A stretch of 13,853 nucleotides of DNA. Source: Pseudomonadota bacterium (GTDB lineage: Bacteria; Pseudomonadota; Gammaproteobacteria; Steroidobacterales; Steroidobacteraceae). Below the pieces are notes generated by a model, which had not been told where the DNA came from, ran no database searches, and saw nothing but the letters and a program-made list of their open reading frames with translations. The translations under genes and the position numbers were made by a program. The stretch is from contig JAKAZP010000018.1 in the NCBI GenBank assembly GCA_021815905.1, forward strand, positions 1 through 13,853. Reading direction: 5' to 3'. Below, in pieces: positions 1 through 7,258 of this stretch (its first letter is position 1; each line of letters begins with the position of its first letter).

Positions 1-166
1 CGATCTAGCTGAGTCCCGAGCGTGGCATCGTGCCCCGGCGCGGGTCATCCGGCCAACCGGCAGGCTCACAAATCCGCTGCCGCAGCCGCGAATCGTGAAG
101 GGCGTCTCAATTCGGAGTTCGGGAGACGGGGCGCAACCGCGGCCCCGGGGGCGCGCGCGGAGCCGG
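1..166. other. Sequence downstream of the response regulator, no supported gene
   Basis: This stretch follows the response-regulator stop on the minus strand and runs to the window edge. I see no reading frame with a convincing start, ribosome site or recognisable protein. A minus-strand frame opening with GTG near position 66 stays open to the edge, but its roughly 20 residues resemble nothing I know. There is a CCCCGGGG palindrome near 143-150 but no U-tract. In AlgZ/AlgR loci of other gammaproteobacteria hemC often follows, but the start of HemC is not visible here. Confidence 0.5.
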
Positions 167-1009
167 CTATTCGATCGCCGCGGTCCGGCGCAGCGCGTGC
201 CGCTCGAGGAAATACTCGATCTTGTCGCGATAGGTCCGGGAAAGCTTCAGCTCCTGGCCGCCGTCGAGCGTGAGGAAATACTCCCCGTTCATGTGCGCCC
301 GCAGGCTCTTGACGTATCGCAGGTTGACGATGGTCGAGCGGTGCACGCGCTGGAAGAGCCGCGGATCGAGAATCTCCTCGAGCTCCTTCATGGTGCCGCG
401 CAGGATGTGCGTGTCGCCCTCCGCGTGCACGCACATGTAGTCACCCGCCGCGTCGATCCATTGAATCGAGGGCACCGGGACCCGCACGGTCTTGCGGCCC
501 TGGCGGATCGGCAGGATCTGCGGATGGCGCACCCCGAGCGCGGAGCTGCCGTGAGCGAGCAGTTCCTCGAGCTCGATCTCGCCGGTGCCGGTGATCTCGG
601 CCACGATCTGCATCAACCGGTCGCGCTGATCCTCGGCGCCGCGCTGGCGGGCCCCCTGGCGCACGCGCTCGAGCGTCGCGGCGAAGCGCCGGTCATCGAT
701 CGGCTTGAGGAGGTAGTCGATGGCGTGCGCCTCGAAGGCCTGCACGGCGTACTGGTCGTAGGCGGTCACGAAGACCACCAGCGGCAGCGACTCGTGCGGC
801 AGCTGGGAGAGCACGTCGAAGCCGGAGAGGCCGGGCATCTGCACGTCGAGGAACACGAGCTCCGGCCGCTCGCGCAGAATGACGCCCACCGCCTCGCGCC
901 CGTTGCTGCAGGCGGCGACCACCTCGAAATCGGGCGCTCCGAGCAGCCGCAGCTCGATGCCGCGGCGCGAGAGCGACTCGTCGTCGACGATGACCGTCCG
1001 GATTCTCAC
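167..1009 (-). CDS. LytTR-family response regulator (LytR/AlgR type)
   Basis: A 280-residue two-component response regulator that should bind DNA when phosphorylated by the adjacent kinase. The receiver domain occupies about residues 1-120, with the acidic pair DD at 9-10, phospho-acceptor D55 in FLDVQMPG, T82 in VFVTAY and K102 in LLKPID. A linker leads to a LytTR DNA-binding domain at about 160-275, recognisable by IQWIDAAGDYMCVH, the RVHRSTIVNL segment and the final LSRTYRDKI. The start is GTG at 1007-1009, overlapping the upstream kinase stop as GTGA. That overlap implies translational coupling and equal production of kinase and regulator. The family is certain. The target genes cannot be read here; the protein is longer and differently linked than Pseudomonas AlgR, so I give no symbol. 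Confidence 0.95.
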   Translation of the reverse strand: MRIRTVIVDDESLSRRGIELRLLGAPDFEVVAACSNGREAVGVILRERPELVFLDVQMPGLSGFDVLSQLPHESLPLVVFVTAYDQYAVQAFEAHAIDYLLKPIDDRRFAATLERVRQGARQRGAEDQRDRLMQIVAEITGTGEIELEELLAHGSSALGVRHPQILPIRQGRKTVRVPVPSIQWIDAAGDYMCVHAEGDTHILRGTMKELEEILDPRLFQRVHRSTIVNLRYVKSLRAHMNGEYFLTLDGGQELKLSRTYRDKIEYFLERHALRRTAAIE

Positions 1010-2142
1010 GCGCCGACGCTCTGCGGAATCCGCACCGGGGAGCTGAAGCGCGGCTCCGGCGCCGGCGCCGCGTCCTCGCGGCTCACGGTCTCGAAGGGCA
1101 GCGCCAGCTCCACGCGCAGCCCCGGATGAGTGTTGAGCACGGAGAAGCGATGATTCTCGCCATAGAGGACGGCGAGCCGCTCGCGCGTGTTGCGCAGGCC
1201 GACGCCGCGGCGCTCCTCGGGCTGCACGTCCTCTCGCAGTCCCGGTCCGTCATCGCTCACGCTGACCTCGAGCATCGCGCCGCGCCTGCGACCCTCGATG
1301 CGCACCCTGCCGCCCTGCTCGCGCGCGGAAACGGCGTGCTTCAGCGAGTTCTCGAGCAGCGGCTGCAGCAGCAGGCTCGGGATGAGCGCCTCGAGCGCCG
1401 AGCTCTCGATCGCGTACTCGAGCCGCAGCCGCTCGCCGAAGCGCAGCCTCTCGGTGCCGAGGTAAAGATCGAGCGCCTCGATTTCCTGGCGCAGGGTGAC
1501 GCGCTTCATCGGGTCCTGATCGAGCGTGTACCGCAGGAATTCCGACAGGCGCATGACGGCGAGGTTCGCCGTGCTGTTCTGGCTGTCGAGAATGAGCGTC
1601 GAGATGGCGTTCAGCGTGTTGAACAGGAAATGCGGGTTCAGCTGGTAGCGCAGCATCTTCAGCTGCGCCTCCTGCGCGAGCGCCACGGCCTTGAGCACCG
1701 CTTCCTGCTGCTGCTGGCGGGACTCGTAGTACTTGATGCCGAAGTACAGCGCGCTCCAGCAAAGCAGCAGATAGGTCGAGAGCAGCGCGTTGTGGAAGAG
1801 GTCGAAGATCGAGGTGAAGTGCTGCGTCGGGTCGATGAACCTCTGCCAGGCGAGATTGATGACGATGCGCAGCGCGAGCGCCGTGACGTAGGAGGTGGCG
1901 AGCACGCCGAGGATGACCCCGCGCTCGTCGCGCCCCCGGAATCCCCGATAGATGTAGCGCATCGGGATCGAGAACAGGAATCCCGCGGCCGCCGCGAGCC
2001 CGACGACGTCGCCGATGCCCTCGCGCTGGGGGTAGAAGAGAAAGCCGCAGTAGACCGTGAGGCCGTAAGCCGCCCAGCCGGCGGCATGCAGCGACCAGAA
2101 CAGGACGTTGCGGTTGGACCGTAGCTGATCGATGGTCAACAT
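1006..2142 (-). CDS. LytS/AlgZ-type sensor histidine kinase
   Basis: A 378-residue inner-membrane sensor kinase, partner of the overlapping response regulator. The N-terminal half has hydrophobic stretches near residues 14-36, 46-60, 77-97 and 118-138, suggesting about four membrane spans and no large periplasmic sensor domain. A short Gln-rich coiled segment (about 140-160) leads to the His_kinase (PF06580) motif LNPHFLFNTLNAIST, with phospho-acceptor H171. The ATPase has an N box LLENSLKHA (N265), DDGPG at 297-301 and GVGLRNTRERL near 313-323, so it looks catalytically intact. I chose the ATG at 2140-2142 (MLTIDQLRSN) because the longer frame from 2328 adds 62 Arg/Pro-rich residues lying mostly over the neighbouring gene. 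No strong Shine-Dalgarno is visible before it. The ligand is unknown. Confidence 0.92.
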   Translation of the reverse strand: MLTIDQLRSNRNVLFWSLHAAGWAAYGLTVYCGFLFYPQREGIGDVVGLAAAAGFLFSIPMRYIYRGFRGRDERGVILGVLATSYVTALALRIVINLAWQRFIDPTQHFTSIFDLFHNALLSTYLLLCWSALYFGIKYYESRQQQQEAVLKAVALAQEAQLKMLRYQLNPHFLFNTLNAISTLILDSQNSTANLAVMRLSEFLRYTLDQDPMKRVTLRQEIEALDLYLGTERLRFGERLRLEYAIESSALEALIPSLLLQPLLENSLKHAVSAREQGGRVRIEGRRRGAMLEVSVSDDGPGLREDVQPEERRGVGLRNTRERLAVLYGENHRFSVLNTHPGLRVELALPFETVSREDAAPAPEPRFSSPVRIPQSVGA

Positions 2143-2231
2143 GCGATGCGCCAGGTCGGTGAGTCTACCACCAGGCCGGCGCAAATCGTCCCGCAGCGCT
2201 GCGTTGCCGGGCGTCCGTGCGGGGCGGCGCG

Positions 2232-3638
2232 TCACTGGGCCGCCGGAGCGCCCTGCAGCCGCTCGAGGGGGTGGGACCCGGCCATCATGGGGCCCTGGGC
2301 GAGGTCGCAGCCGACGGCCGTGAGCCACTGGAGCGCCGCCTGGGAGTCCACCTGCTGCGCGGCGCAGTGCATCCCGAGCACCTTGACCGCCTGCACGATC
2401 GCCACCACGAGCGCCTGGGAGAGCTTGTCGCGCAGTGCGCCGGCCGTCAGCCGGGCATCGATCTTCACCAGCCGCAGCGCCTTCGAGCGCAGCAGCGGCA
2501 GCACCGCCGAATCGAGGGAAAAATCATCGATCACGACGAAGCACCCGAGCCGCTCGCAATGGCCGATGAAGCGCTCGACCTGGGCGCGGCGCTGGGTGCA
2601 CAGAGGTTCGGCGATCTCGAAACCGAGCGTCTCGGGGCTCACGGCGTTGGCGGCCAGCGCCGCGGCGAGGCGGCGTGGGAAGCGCTCGTCCTCGAGCGTC
2701 GAGATCGAGAGGTTCATCGTGAAGCTGGTCGGCTCGTGAGTCCAGTCGTGGCGGTGGGTGGCGAGCCAGGAGAGCAGCTGCTCGGCGGCCATCGAGTCGA
2801 GCATCGCCGGATCGCGCAACTCTCGGGCCGTCGCGCGCGGCAGCACCTCGAACCACCTCGTACGCCCGCCGGCGCGCAGTCTCACGTACGGCAGCACCTC
2901 GAGCGCGACCGAGCCGGCATCGAGCGAGACCACGCGCGGTGCGCCGTTCGCGGCGATGGAAGGCAGGCTGGAGGTTGCCCCGGCTTCGATCGCGAGAATG
3001 TCGTTCACGGCATTCGGGGTGAGCTCATCGGGGCCGCCGGTCCTGACGCGCGCCGCGGGCGCCACGGGCGCCACGGGCGCCGAGGGCGCCGCGGCTAGTG
3101 TCGGCGGCTCGGCCGCGGGGGGGCTCACCCCGTCGTCCGCCAGCGAAAGCACGAGCGCCGTCGGGTCCGACTCGGGCCTGCGCGGTCCGGCGGGACGCAG
3201 CAGCACCGCGAGCTTCTGCATCACGGTTCGAAGCGGCACGGACATAATGCGCTCGAGCAGCCGATCGCCGCCCGATTTCCAGTCCGCGAGAATCAATGCG
3301 AGTCCGACCAGCTGTCCATGCGGCGCACGCACCGGCAGACACACCGCGGTACGGCCGTCCTCGAGCGTGTTCTCGCAGCCCGTCCGGGCATGGTCGCCGT
3401 GGAGCGCCTCGAGCGCCTCGAGCACGAGCGCGTGCTCATCGGGTCCGAGGGCTCCCTCGCTCAGCCAAAGCACGTTGCCCTGGCTGTCGTAGATCGAGAC
3501 CGAATGCAGGCGCAGCGGCGGCAGCGCGGCGCGCACCTGCCACCCGAGCGACTCGGCGCTGAGCGGCTCCGCGCCCGCGGGCGCAGTCCCGTTTCCGCGC
3601 GCCGTGAGCTTGTTCCGTGGCTGCAAGAGCTTCCCCAT
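2232..3638 (-). CDS. Degenerate EAL-domain protein, probable c-di-GMP receptor or inactive phosphodiesterase
   Basis: 468 residues. The N-terminal part (about 30-150) has an alternating strand/helix pattern of GAF- or roadblock-like character (SVSIYDSQGNVLWLS, LPVRAPHGQLVGLALILAD) and probably senses a signal. An Ala/Pro-rich linker (about 172-200) follows. The C-terminal 240 residues are a divergent EAL fold: E264 in FEVLPR, N309 in MNLSIS, E341 in FEIAE, D371-D372 in VIDDFS, K392 in VKIDARL and Q448 in AQGPMM. The usual AEGVE motif is AQQVD (residues 427-431), replacing a glutamate needed for metal-dependent hydrolysis in studied EAL enzymes. The DDFG loop has become DDFSLDSAV. I infer that it binds c-di-GMP or a partner protein rather than cleaving c-di-GMP. 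It lies 89 bp upstream of the kinase on the same strand, so co-transcription is possible. Start ATG at 3638; no clear ribosome site. Confidence 0.85.
   Translation of the reverse strand: MGKLLQPRNKLTARGNGTAPAGAEPLSAESLGWQVRAALPPLRLHSVSIYDSQGNVLWLSEGALGPDEHALVLEALEALHGDHARTGCENTLEDGRTAVCLPVRAPHGQLVGLALILADWKSGGDRLLERIMSVPLRTVMQKLAVLLRPAGPRRPESDPTALVLSLADDGVSPPAAEPPTLAAAPSAPVAPVAPAARVRTGGPDELTPNAVNDILAIEAGATSSLPSIAANGAPRVVSLDAGSVALEVLPYVRLRAGGRTRWFEVLPRATARELRDPAMLDSMAAEQLLSWLATHRHDWTHEPTSFTMNLSISTLEDERFPRRLAAALAANAVSPETLGFEIAEPLCTQRRAQVERFIGHCERLGCFVVIDDFSLDSAVLPLLRSKALRLVKIDARLTAGALRDKLSQALVVAIVQAVKVLGMHCAAQQVDSQAALQWLTAVGCDLAQGPMMAGSHPLERLQGAPAAQ
3057..3092. repeat. Four tandem 9-nt GGGCGCCNN units
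   Basis: Four head-to-tail 9-nt units each begin GGGCGCC (3057, 3066, 3075, 3084). The first two are identical (GGGCGCCAC) and the last two differ in their final bases. They lie within the EAL gene and encode Pro-Val-Ala and Ala-rich steps of the interdomain linker, keeping the reading frame. This looks like a small coding tandem expansion that can vary linker length. Confidence 0.7.
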
Positions 3639-3710
3639 CGCGGACGAGTTCGTCGGCTTATCGCACTCGGTACAGGATCAAGAATGACAGCATAGCGCGG
3701 AAGCCGCCGT

Positions 3711-3720
3711 GAATTAATTC
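3711..3720. promoter_or_regulatory. AT-rich palindrome upstream of the EAL gene, possible operator
   Basis: GAATTAATTC is a perfect 10-nt palindrome in an AT-rich patch (about 3660-3725), which is striking in such a GC-rich window. It lies 73 bp upstream of the EAL-gene ATG. On the minus strand a TATGCT -10-like element lies about 20 bp further downstream, so the palindrome would sit near the -35 of that promoter. No known regulator is identified. Confidence 0.3.
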
Positions 3721-3754
3721 CAGGTTACGCGCGTTGCGCGCGCGGCGTCGATGG

Positions 3755-3783
3755 CGAAGGGGCCCGCGCGGCGAGCCCCTTCG
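3755..3783 (-). terminator. Stem-loop downstream of the DUF1993 gene
   Basis: A perfect 9-bp stem CGAAGGGGC / GCCCCTTCG with an 11-nt loop. It sits about 52 bp downstream of the DUF1993 stop on the minus strand and upstream of the EAL gene. No U-tract follows on either strand, so it is at best a weak or factor-assisted terminator. The placement between two same-strand genes supports that role. Confidence 0.4.
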
Positions 3784-3834
3784 AATAAGTGAAACGCCGG
3801 GCGCACGGCGCAATGTCCGATCCCGAGCATTACC

Positions 3835-4353
3835 TCAGAACGCGGGCCCATTGCCCGTCAGGAAGTCCTTCTTTCCGAGCTCGACGCCGTTGTGGCGCAG
3901 GATGGCGTACGCCATCGTCGAGTGGAAGAAGACATTCGGGATCACGAACCGCTGCAGGTAATCGAGCCCCTTGAACTCGATGGTGCGATCGCGAGCGGGA
4001 AGCTTGATGTCGCGATCCTCCGCTGCCTCGAACGCGCTCGCGGGCGTGCTCTTCACGAAGTCGATGGTGCGGGCGAGGCGCGCGCGCAGCTCCTCGAACG
4101 TCTGCTCGTTGTCCTCGAACTTCGGCGGCTCGCGGCCGGCGAGCCGCGCCACGCCGCCCTTGGCCACGTCGGTGGCGATCTGCACCTGGCGGGTGAGCGG
4201 GAACATGTCGGGCGCGAGGCGGGCGGCGAGCAGCACGGCCGGATCGAACTTGCGGGCGACCGCGTGCGCGTGGCCCTTCTCGAGGACCGCGGAAAGATTC
4301 GAGAGTGCACCGGCGAGCAGCTCGACGGACATGGCGTGGACCGAGATCTTCAT
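3835..4353 (-). CDS. DUF1993 family protein
   Basis: 172 residues, the normal length for the DUF1993 family (DinB-like helical fold, function unproven). Recognisable features are the start MKISVHAMSVE, the SNLSAVLEKGHAHA segment, APDMFPLTRQVQIATD in the first half and NVFFHSTMAYAILRHNGVELGKKDFL near the C terminus. It is predicted cytoplasmic, without signal or membrane segments. The start is well supported: AGGAG lies 5-9 nt before the ATG at 4353. It is transcribed away from a LysR regulator whose start is 122 bp off. In such divergent pairs the LysR protein often controls the facing gene, so this may be its target. Such proteins are often small stress-associated accessory proteins, but no reaction can be assigned. 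Confidence 0.88.
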   Translation of the reverse strand: MKISVHAMSVELLAGALSNLSAVLEKGHAHAVARKFDPAVLLAARLAPDMFPLTRQVQIATDVAKGGVARLAGREPPKFEDNEQTFEELRARLARTIDFVKSTPASAFEAAEDRDIKLPARDRTIEFKGLDYLQRFVIPNVFFHSTMAYAILRHNGVELGKKDFLTGNGPAF

Positions 4354-4408
4354 GCTTTCTCCTGCGCAGGGAAGGGGCCGGGAAGTCGGCCGGGCACATG
4401 ATAATCGC

Positions 4409-4425
4409 CGCGCGCTTGGCGCGCG
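4409..4425. promoter_or_regulatory. Inverted repeat between DUF1993 and LysR genes, candidate LysR operator
   Basis: CGCGCGC-TTG-GCGCGCG is a perfect 7-bp inverted repeat with a 3-nt centre, located midway in the 122-bp divergent gap. On the minus strand it lies just upstream of a GATTAT/TATCAT stretch that could be the -10 of the DUF1993 promoter. LysR proteins commonly bind dyads in the gap next to their own gene. The purely GC-alternating sequence also occurs by chance at this composition. Confidence 0.35.
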
Positions 4426-4475
4426 TGCCCGCTAGTGAAACAATAGGCTCCCGCTCAAGGGGGATTGCATCCGCC

Positions 4476-5399
4476 ATGAGTCCAATCTGGACACCGGCCC
4501 AGCTCGCCGTTCTGGCCAAAGTGGTGGACCTGAACGGCTTTTCCGCCGCCGCTCGCGCGCTCGGAGTGCCGAAGGCCGCGGTGAGCCGTGCCATTGCCGA
4601 CCTCGAGCGCACCGTCGGCGTGCGCCTGCTCGAGCGCACCACGCGCCGCATAGCCCTCACCGCGGAGGGCCGGCTGCTCTACCCGCACGCGCGCCGGGTG
4701 GTCGAGGAGTGCGACGCCGCGCGCACGGCCATCGCCAGGCTGCACGCGCCGCCCTCGGGGCCGCTACGGATCGTGTCCGATCCGAGCTACGGGCGGCTGC
4801 TGCTCACGCCCCTCGTGCCGCGCTTTCTCGAGAGCTTCCCGCAGATCCCGCTGGAGGTGGCGCTCGATGCCGGGGACGCGAACGGCTGGGACGTGGCGAT
4901 TCGCGAGCGCGCGCCGACCGATGAGGCGGTGTCGTACCGCTCGCTCGGGGCGCCGCCGGCGGTGCTCTGCGCGACACCGGCGTATCTCGAGCGCCGCGGC
5001 ACGCCGGCGCGCCCGGAGGACCTGCGCCAGCACGACCTTCTGACGCCGGAGGCGCCGGAGCTGCCGGAGTTTCGCCTGCTTCTCAGTCGCGGGGCGCAGC
5101 GCGCCGAGGTGCCGCTGTCGCCGAAGCTCGCGGTGAACGATCCGGCGGTGCTGCACGCGGCCGCGGCCGCGGGCCTCGGCATTGCGCTCCTGCCCGAGTT
5201 CCTCTGCCGCCAGGGGCTTGCGACCGGCAGGCTCCGGACGGTGTTGCCGGAGTGGACCGCGCCCGCGGCGGCGGCGCTCTACGCGGCGTTCCCGGCCGCG
5301 CTCGCCGCCGATCCCCGGGTGCGGCGGTTCGTGGAGTTTCTCGCCGCGAACGTCGTCCCCGCGCTCGCGCCGGCCACGATGTTACCGGAGAGCAGGTAA
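4476..5399 (+). CDS. LysR-family transcriptional regulator
   Basis: 307 residues, the typical LysR length. The winged helix-turn-helix is at about residues 5-65 (QLAVLAKVVDLNGFSAAARA, VPKAAVSRAIADLE, LLERTTRRIALTAEG), followed by a linker helix and a periplasmic-binding-like effector domain (about 90-295) with GPLRIVSDPSYG and the GLGIALLPEFLC segment. It belongs to the group acting on small organic effectors; the ligand is unknown. The ATG at 4476 was chosen because it begins the conserved HTH about where LysR proteins do and is preceded by AAGGGGGA (about 11 nt away). Upstream in-frame codons encode sequence unrelated to LysR proteins. It is divergent from the DUF1993 gene and probably regulates it and itself. 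The acyl-CoA dehydrogenase operon begins 83 bp downstream and could also be a target. Confidence 0.93.
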   Translation: MSPIWTPAQLAVLAKVVDLNGFSAAARALGVPKAAVSRAIADLERTVGVRLLERTTRRIALTAEGRLLYPHARRVVEECDAARTAIARLHAPPSGPLRIVSDPSYGRLLLTPLVPRFLESFPQIPLEVALDAGDANGWDVAIRERAPTDEAVSYRSLGAPPAVLCATPAYLERRGTPARPEDLRQHDLLTPEAPELPEFRLLLSRGAQRAEVPLSPKLAVNDPAVLHAAAAAGLGIALLPEFLCRQGLATGRLRTVLPEWTAPAAAALYAAFPAALAADPRVRRFVEFLAANVVPALAPATMLPESR

Positions 5400-5402
5400 G
5401 GT

Positions 5403-5414
5403 TACTCGCGAGTA
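5403..5414. promoter_or_regulatory. Perfect 12-nt palindrome, candidate repressor operator for the acyl-CoA dehydrogenase operon
   Basis: TACTCGCGAGTA is self-complementary over 12 nt. It lies just after the LysR stop and about 69 bp before the acyl-CoA dehydrogenase ATG. A TACACT -10-like element is at 5433-5438, so the palindrome overlaps where the -35 would lie (about 5410-5415). Short palindromes of this form at promoters of fatty-acid degradation genes are often TetR-type repressor sites. The regulator is not identified. Confidence 0.45.
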
Positions 5415-5432
5415 GGATCGCGGCGGAACGGC

Positions 5433-5438
5433 TACACT
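5433..5438 (+). promoter_or_regulatory. Putative -10 element for the acyl-CoA dehydrogenase operon
   Basis: TACACT matches the sigma-70 -10 consensus at 5 of 6 positions. The -35 region 17 bp upstream is poor (GAGTAG) and overlaps the 12-nt palindrome, which would suit an activator-dependent or repressed promoter. Transcription would start near 5445, inside the tandem 8-nt repeat. Confidence 0.35.
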
Positions 5439-5443
5439 AGGCA

Positions 5444-5459
5444 CCTCGAAGCCTCGAAG
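5444..5459. repeat. Tandem 8-nt direct repeat in the 5' untranslated region
   Basis: CCTCGAAG occurs twice head to tail (5444-5451 and 5452-5459), 23 bp before the acyl-CoA dehydrogenase start and 11 bp before its Shine-Dalgarno. It may be a replication slip or a regulator half-site pair. Confidence 0.6.
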
Positions 5460-5470
5460 TCCCGGCCATC

Positions 5471-5477
5471 GGAGGTG
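5471..5477 (+). promoter_or_regulatory. Strong Shine-Dalgarno for the acyl-CoA dehydrogenase
   Basis: GGAGGTG lies 5 nt before the ATG at 5483. It is a near-perfect anti-16S match, the strongest ribosome site in the window, and it fixes the start of this gene. Confidence 0.85.
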
Positions 5478-5482
5478 ATCGT

Positions 5483-7258
5483 ATGTATCGCGCGCCGCTC
5501 GAGGAGCTGCGTTTCCTGCTCGAGGAAACTTCCGGCATCGGACAGCTCACCTCCTGCCCGCAGCTCGCGGACTACACCGCGGAGCTCGGCGCCTCGGTGC
5601 TCGAGGAAGCCGCGCGCTTCGCCGAGACGGTACTCGAGCCGCTCTATCGCAGCGGCGATCACGACGGCGCGCGCTGGACGCCCGAGGGGGCCGTGAGCCC
5701 GCCGGGTTTCAAGGAGGCGTACGGGCAGTTCGTCGCCGGCGGCTGGCCGCAGTTGGGTGGCGATCCCGCCTTCGGCGGCCAACGCGTGCCGCAGGCGCTC
5801 GCGAGCGCCACGCAGGAGATCTGGAGCTCGGCCAACCTCGCCTTCGAGCTCTGTCCGATGCTCACTCACGGCGCCGTGCACGCGCTCGAGCGCTGCGGCT
5901 CGGAGGAGCACAGGCGGCTGTTCCTGCCGAGGATGACGAGCGGGGAGTGGACCGGCACCATGGTGCTCACCGAGCCGCAGGCCGGGTCCGACCTCGCCCA
6001 GGTGCGCACCCGGGCGGCCCCCGGGCCCGACGGGCGCCATCGGCTCTTCGGCCAGAAGATCTTCATCACCTGGGGTGACCACGACCTCACTCCCAACATC
6101 ATCCACATGGTGCTCGCGCGCATCGACGGGGCGCCGCCGGGCACCCGCGGCCTGTCGCTGTTCGTCGTGCCCAAGGTGCTGGTCAATCCCGACGGCTCCC
6201 TCGGCGCGCGCAACGACGTGCGCTGCGCCTCGATCGAGCACAAGCTCGGCATTCACGCGAGCCCGACCTGCGTCATGCAGTTCGGCGCGGGCGAGGGGGC
6301 GGTCGGCCATCTCATCGGCGAGCCGAACCGCGGCCTCGAGCAGATGTTCATCATGATGAACACCGCGCGGCTCGGGGTCGGCGTGCAGAGCTACGCGGTC
6401 GGCGAGCGCGCCTTCCAGCACGCGGCCGAGTACGCCCGCACCCGCATCCAGGGCCGGTCGGCGACCGCCGCCGGTCCGGTCGCCATCGTGCAGCACCCCG
6501 ACGTACGGCGCATGTTGCTGACCATGAAGTCGTGCACCGAGGCCTCGCGCGCGCTCGCGTTCCATGCCGGCGTGCAGCTCGATCTCGCGGCCTGGCATCC
6601 CGAGCCCGCGGCGCGCGCCCGCGCCCAGGCGCGCGCCGACCTGTTGATTCCGATCCTCAAGGGCTGGTGCACCGAGACCGCCAACGAGGTCGCGGCCCTC
6701 GGCGTGCAGGTGCACGGCGGCATGGGCTTCGTCGAGGAGACCGGCGCCGCGCAGTATCTGCGCGACGTGCGCATCACGACCATCTACGAGGGTACGACCG
6801 GCATCCAGGCGAACGACCTCATCGGGCGCAAGCTCGCTCGCGATGGCGGCGCCGCGATGCGCGAGCTGCTCGCCGAGGTGCGCGCGCAGCTCCAGGGGCT
6901 CGAGCCGCACGAGCCGGCGGCGCGGCAGGCACGCGATGCGGCGCTCGAGGGCCTGGGCGCGCTCGAGCGCTCGACCGGCTCGCTCCTCGGCGCCATGGCC
7001 TCGGGCATCGAGGGAGCGCTCGCGGTCGCCGTGCCCTATCTCATGCTCTGCGGGGTGGTGTTGGGTGGCTGGCAGAGCGCCCGATCCGCGGCGGCGGCCG
7101 CGGCGGGAGCCGGCGGCCGCGCGACCGAGTTCTATCGGGCCAGGATCAGCAGCGCGCACTTCTACGCGCTGCAGGTGCTGCCGCGCGCGCTCGCGCTCGC
7201 GCGCATCGTCGAGCGCGGAGCCCCGGGGGTGCTCGCGAGCGGGCCGGAGCTCGTTTGA
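5483..7258 (+). CDS. Large acyl-CoA dehydrogenase (DmdC/FadE5-like)
   Basis: 591 residues: a flavin-dependent acyl-CoA dehydrogenase of the enlarged subfamily with extra N-terminal (PF12418-like) and C-terminal (PF12806-like) domains. It oxidises an acyl-CoA to the trans-2-enoyl-CoA and passes electrons to ETF. The N-terminal extension begins MYRAPLEELRFLLEE, typical of this subfamily. The FAD/substrate motif is TMVLTEPQAGSDLA (159-172) and KIFITWGDHDL follows at 192-202. The central helical domain contains FIMMNTARLGVGVQ, VHGGMGFVEETGAAQYLRD and IYEGTTGIQANDL, where E436 is the expected catalytic base. Residues about 470-585 form the C-terminal helical domain. The subfamily covers long-chain acyl-CoA and 3-methylmercaptopropionyl-CoA dehydrogenases; sequence alone does not settle the substrate. 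It is the first gene of an operon and its stop overlaps the Nudix start. Confidence 0.95.
   Translation: MYRAPLEELRFLLEETSGIGQLTSCPQLADYTAELGASVLEEAARFAETVLEPLYRSGDHDGARWTPEGAVSPPGFKEAYGQFVAGGWPQLGGDPAFGGQRVPQALASATQEIWSSANLAFELCPMLTHGAVHALERCGSEEHRRLFLPRMTSGEWTGTMVLTEPQAGSDLAQVRTRAAPGPDGRHRLFGQKIFITWGDHDLTPNIIHMVLARIDGAPPGTRGLSLFVVPKVLVNPDGSLGARNDVRCASIEHKLGIHASPTCVMQFGAGEGAVGHLIGEPNRGLEQMFIMMNTARLGVGVQSYAVGERAFQHAAEYARTRIQGRSATAAGPVAIVQHPDVRRMLLTMKSCTEASRALAFHAGVQLDLAAWHPEPAARARAQARADLLIPILKGWCTETANEVAALGVQVHGGMGFVEETGAAQYLRDVRITTIYEGTTGIQANDLIGRKLARDGGAAMRELLAEVRAQLQGLEPHEPAARQARDAALEGLGALERSTGSLLGAMASGIEGALAVAVPYLMLCGVVLGGWQSARSAAAAAAGAGGRATEFYRARISSAHFYALQVLPRALALARIVERGAPGVLASGPELV
7246..7249 (+). 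promoter_or_regulatory. Shine-Dalgarno supporting a TTG start
   Basis: GGAG sits 5 nt before the TTG at 7255, inside the last codons of the acyl-CoA dehydrogenase. With no ATG or GTG upstream of the conserved Nudix core in this frame, this decides the start. Confidence 0.6.

Noticed and set aside
2192..2203. CGCAGCGCTGCG palindrome between the EAL and kinase genes
   Set aside because: It is a loopless 12-nt GC palindrome with no T-run; such sequences are common at this composition, so I do not call a terminator or operator.
2143..2328. 62-residue N-terminal extension of the histidine kinase
   Set aside because: The extension is Arg/Pro-rich, mostly overlaps the EAL gene end, and the membrane domain starts naturally from the ATG at 2142.
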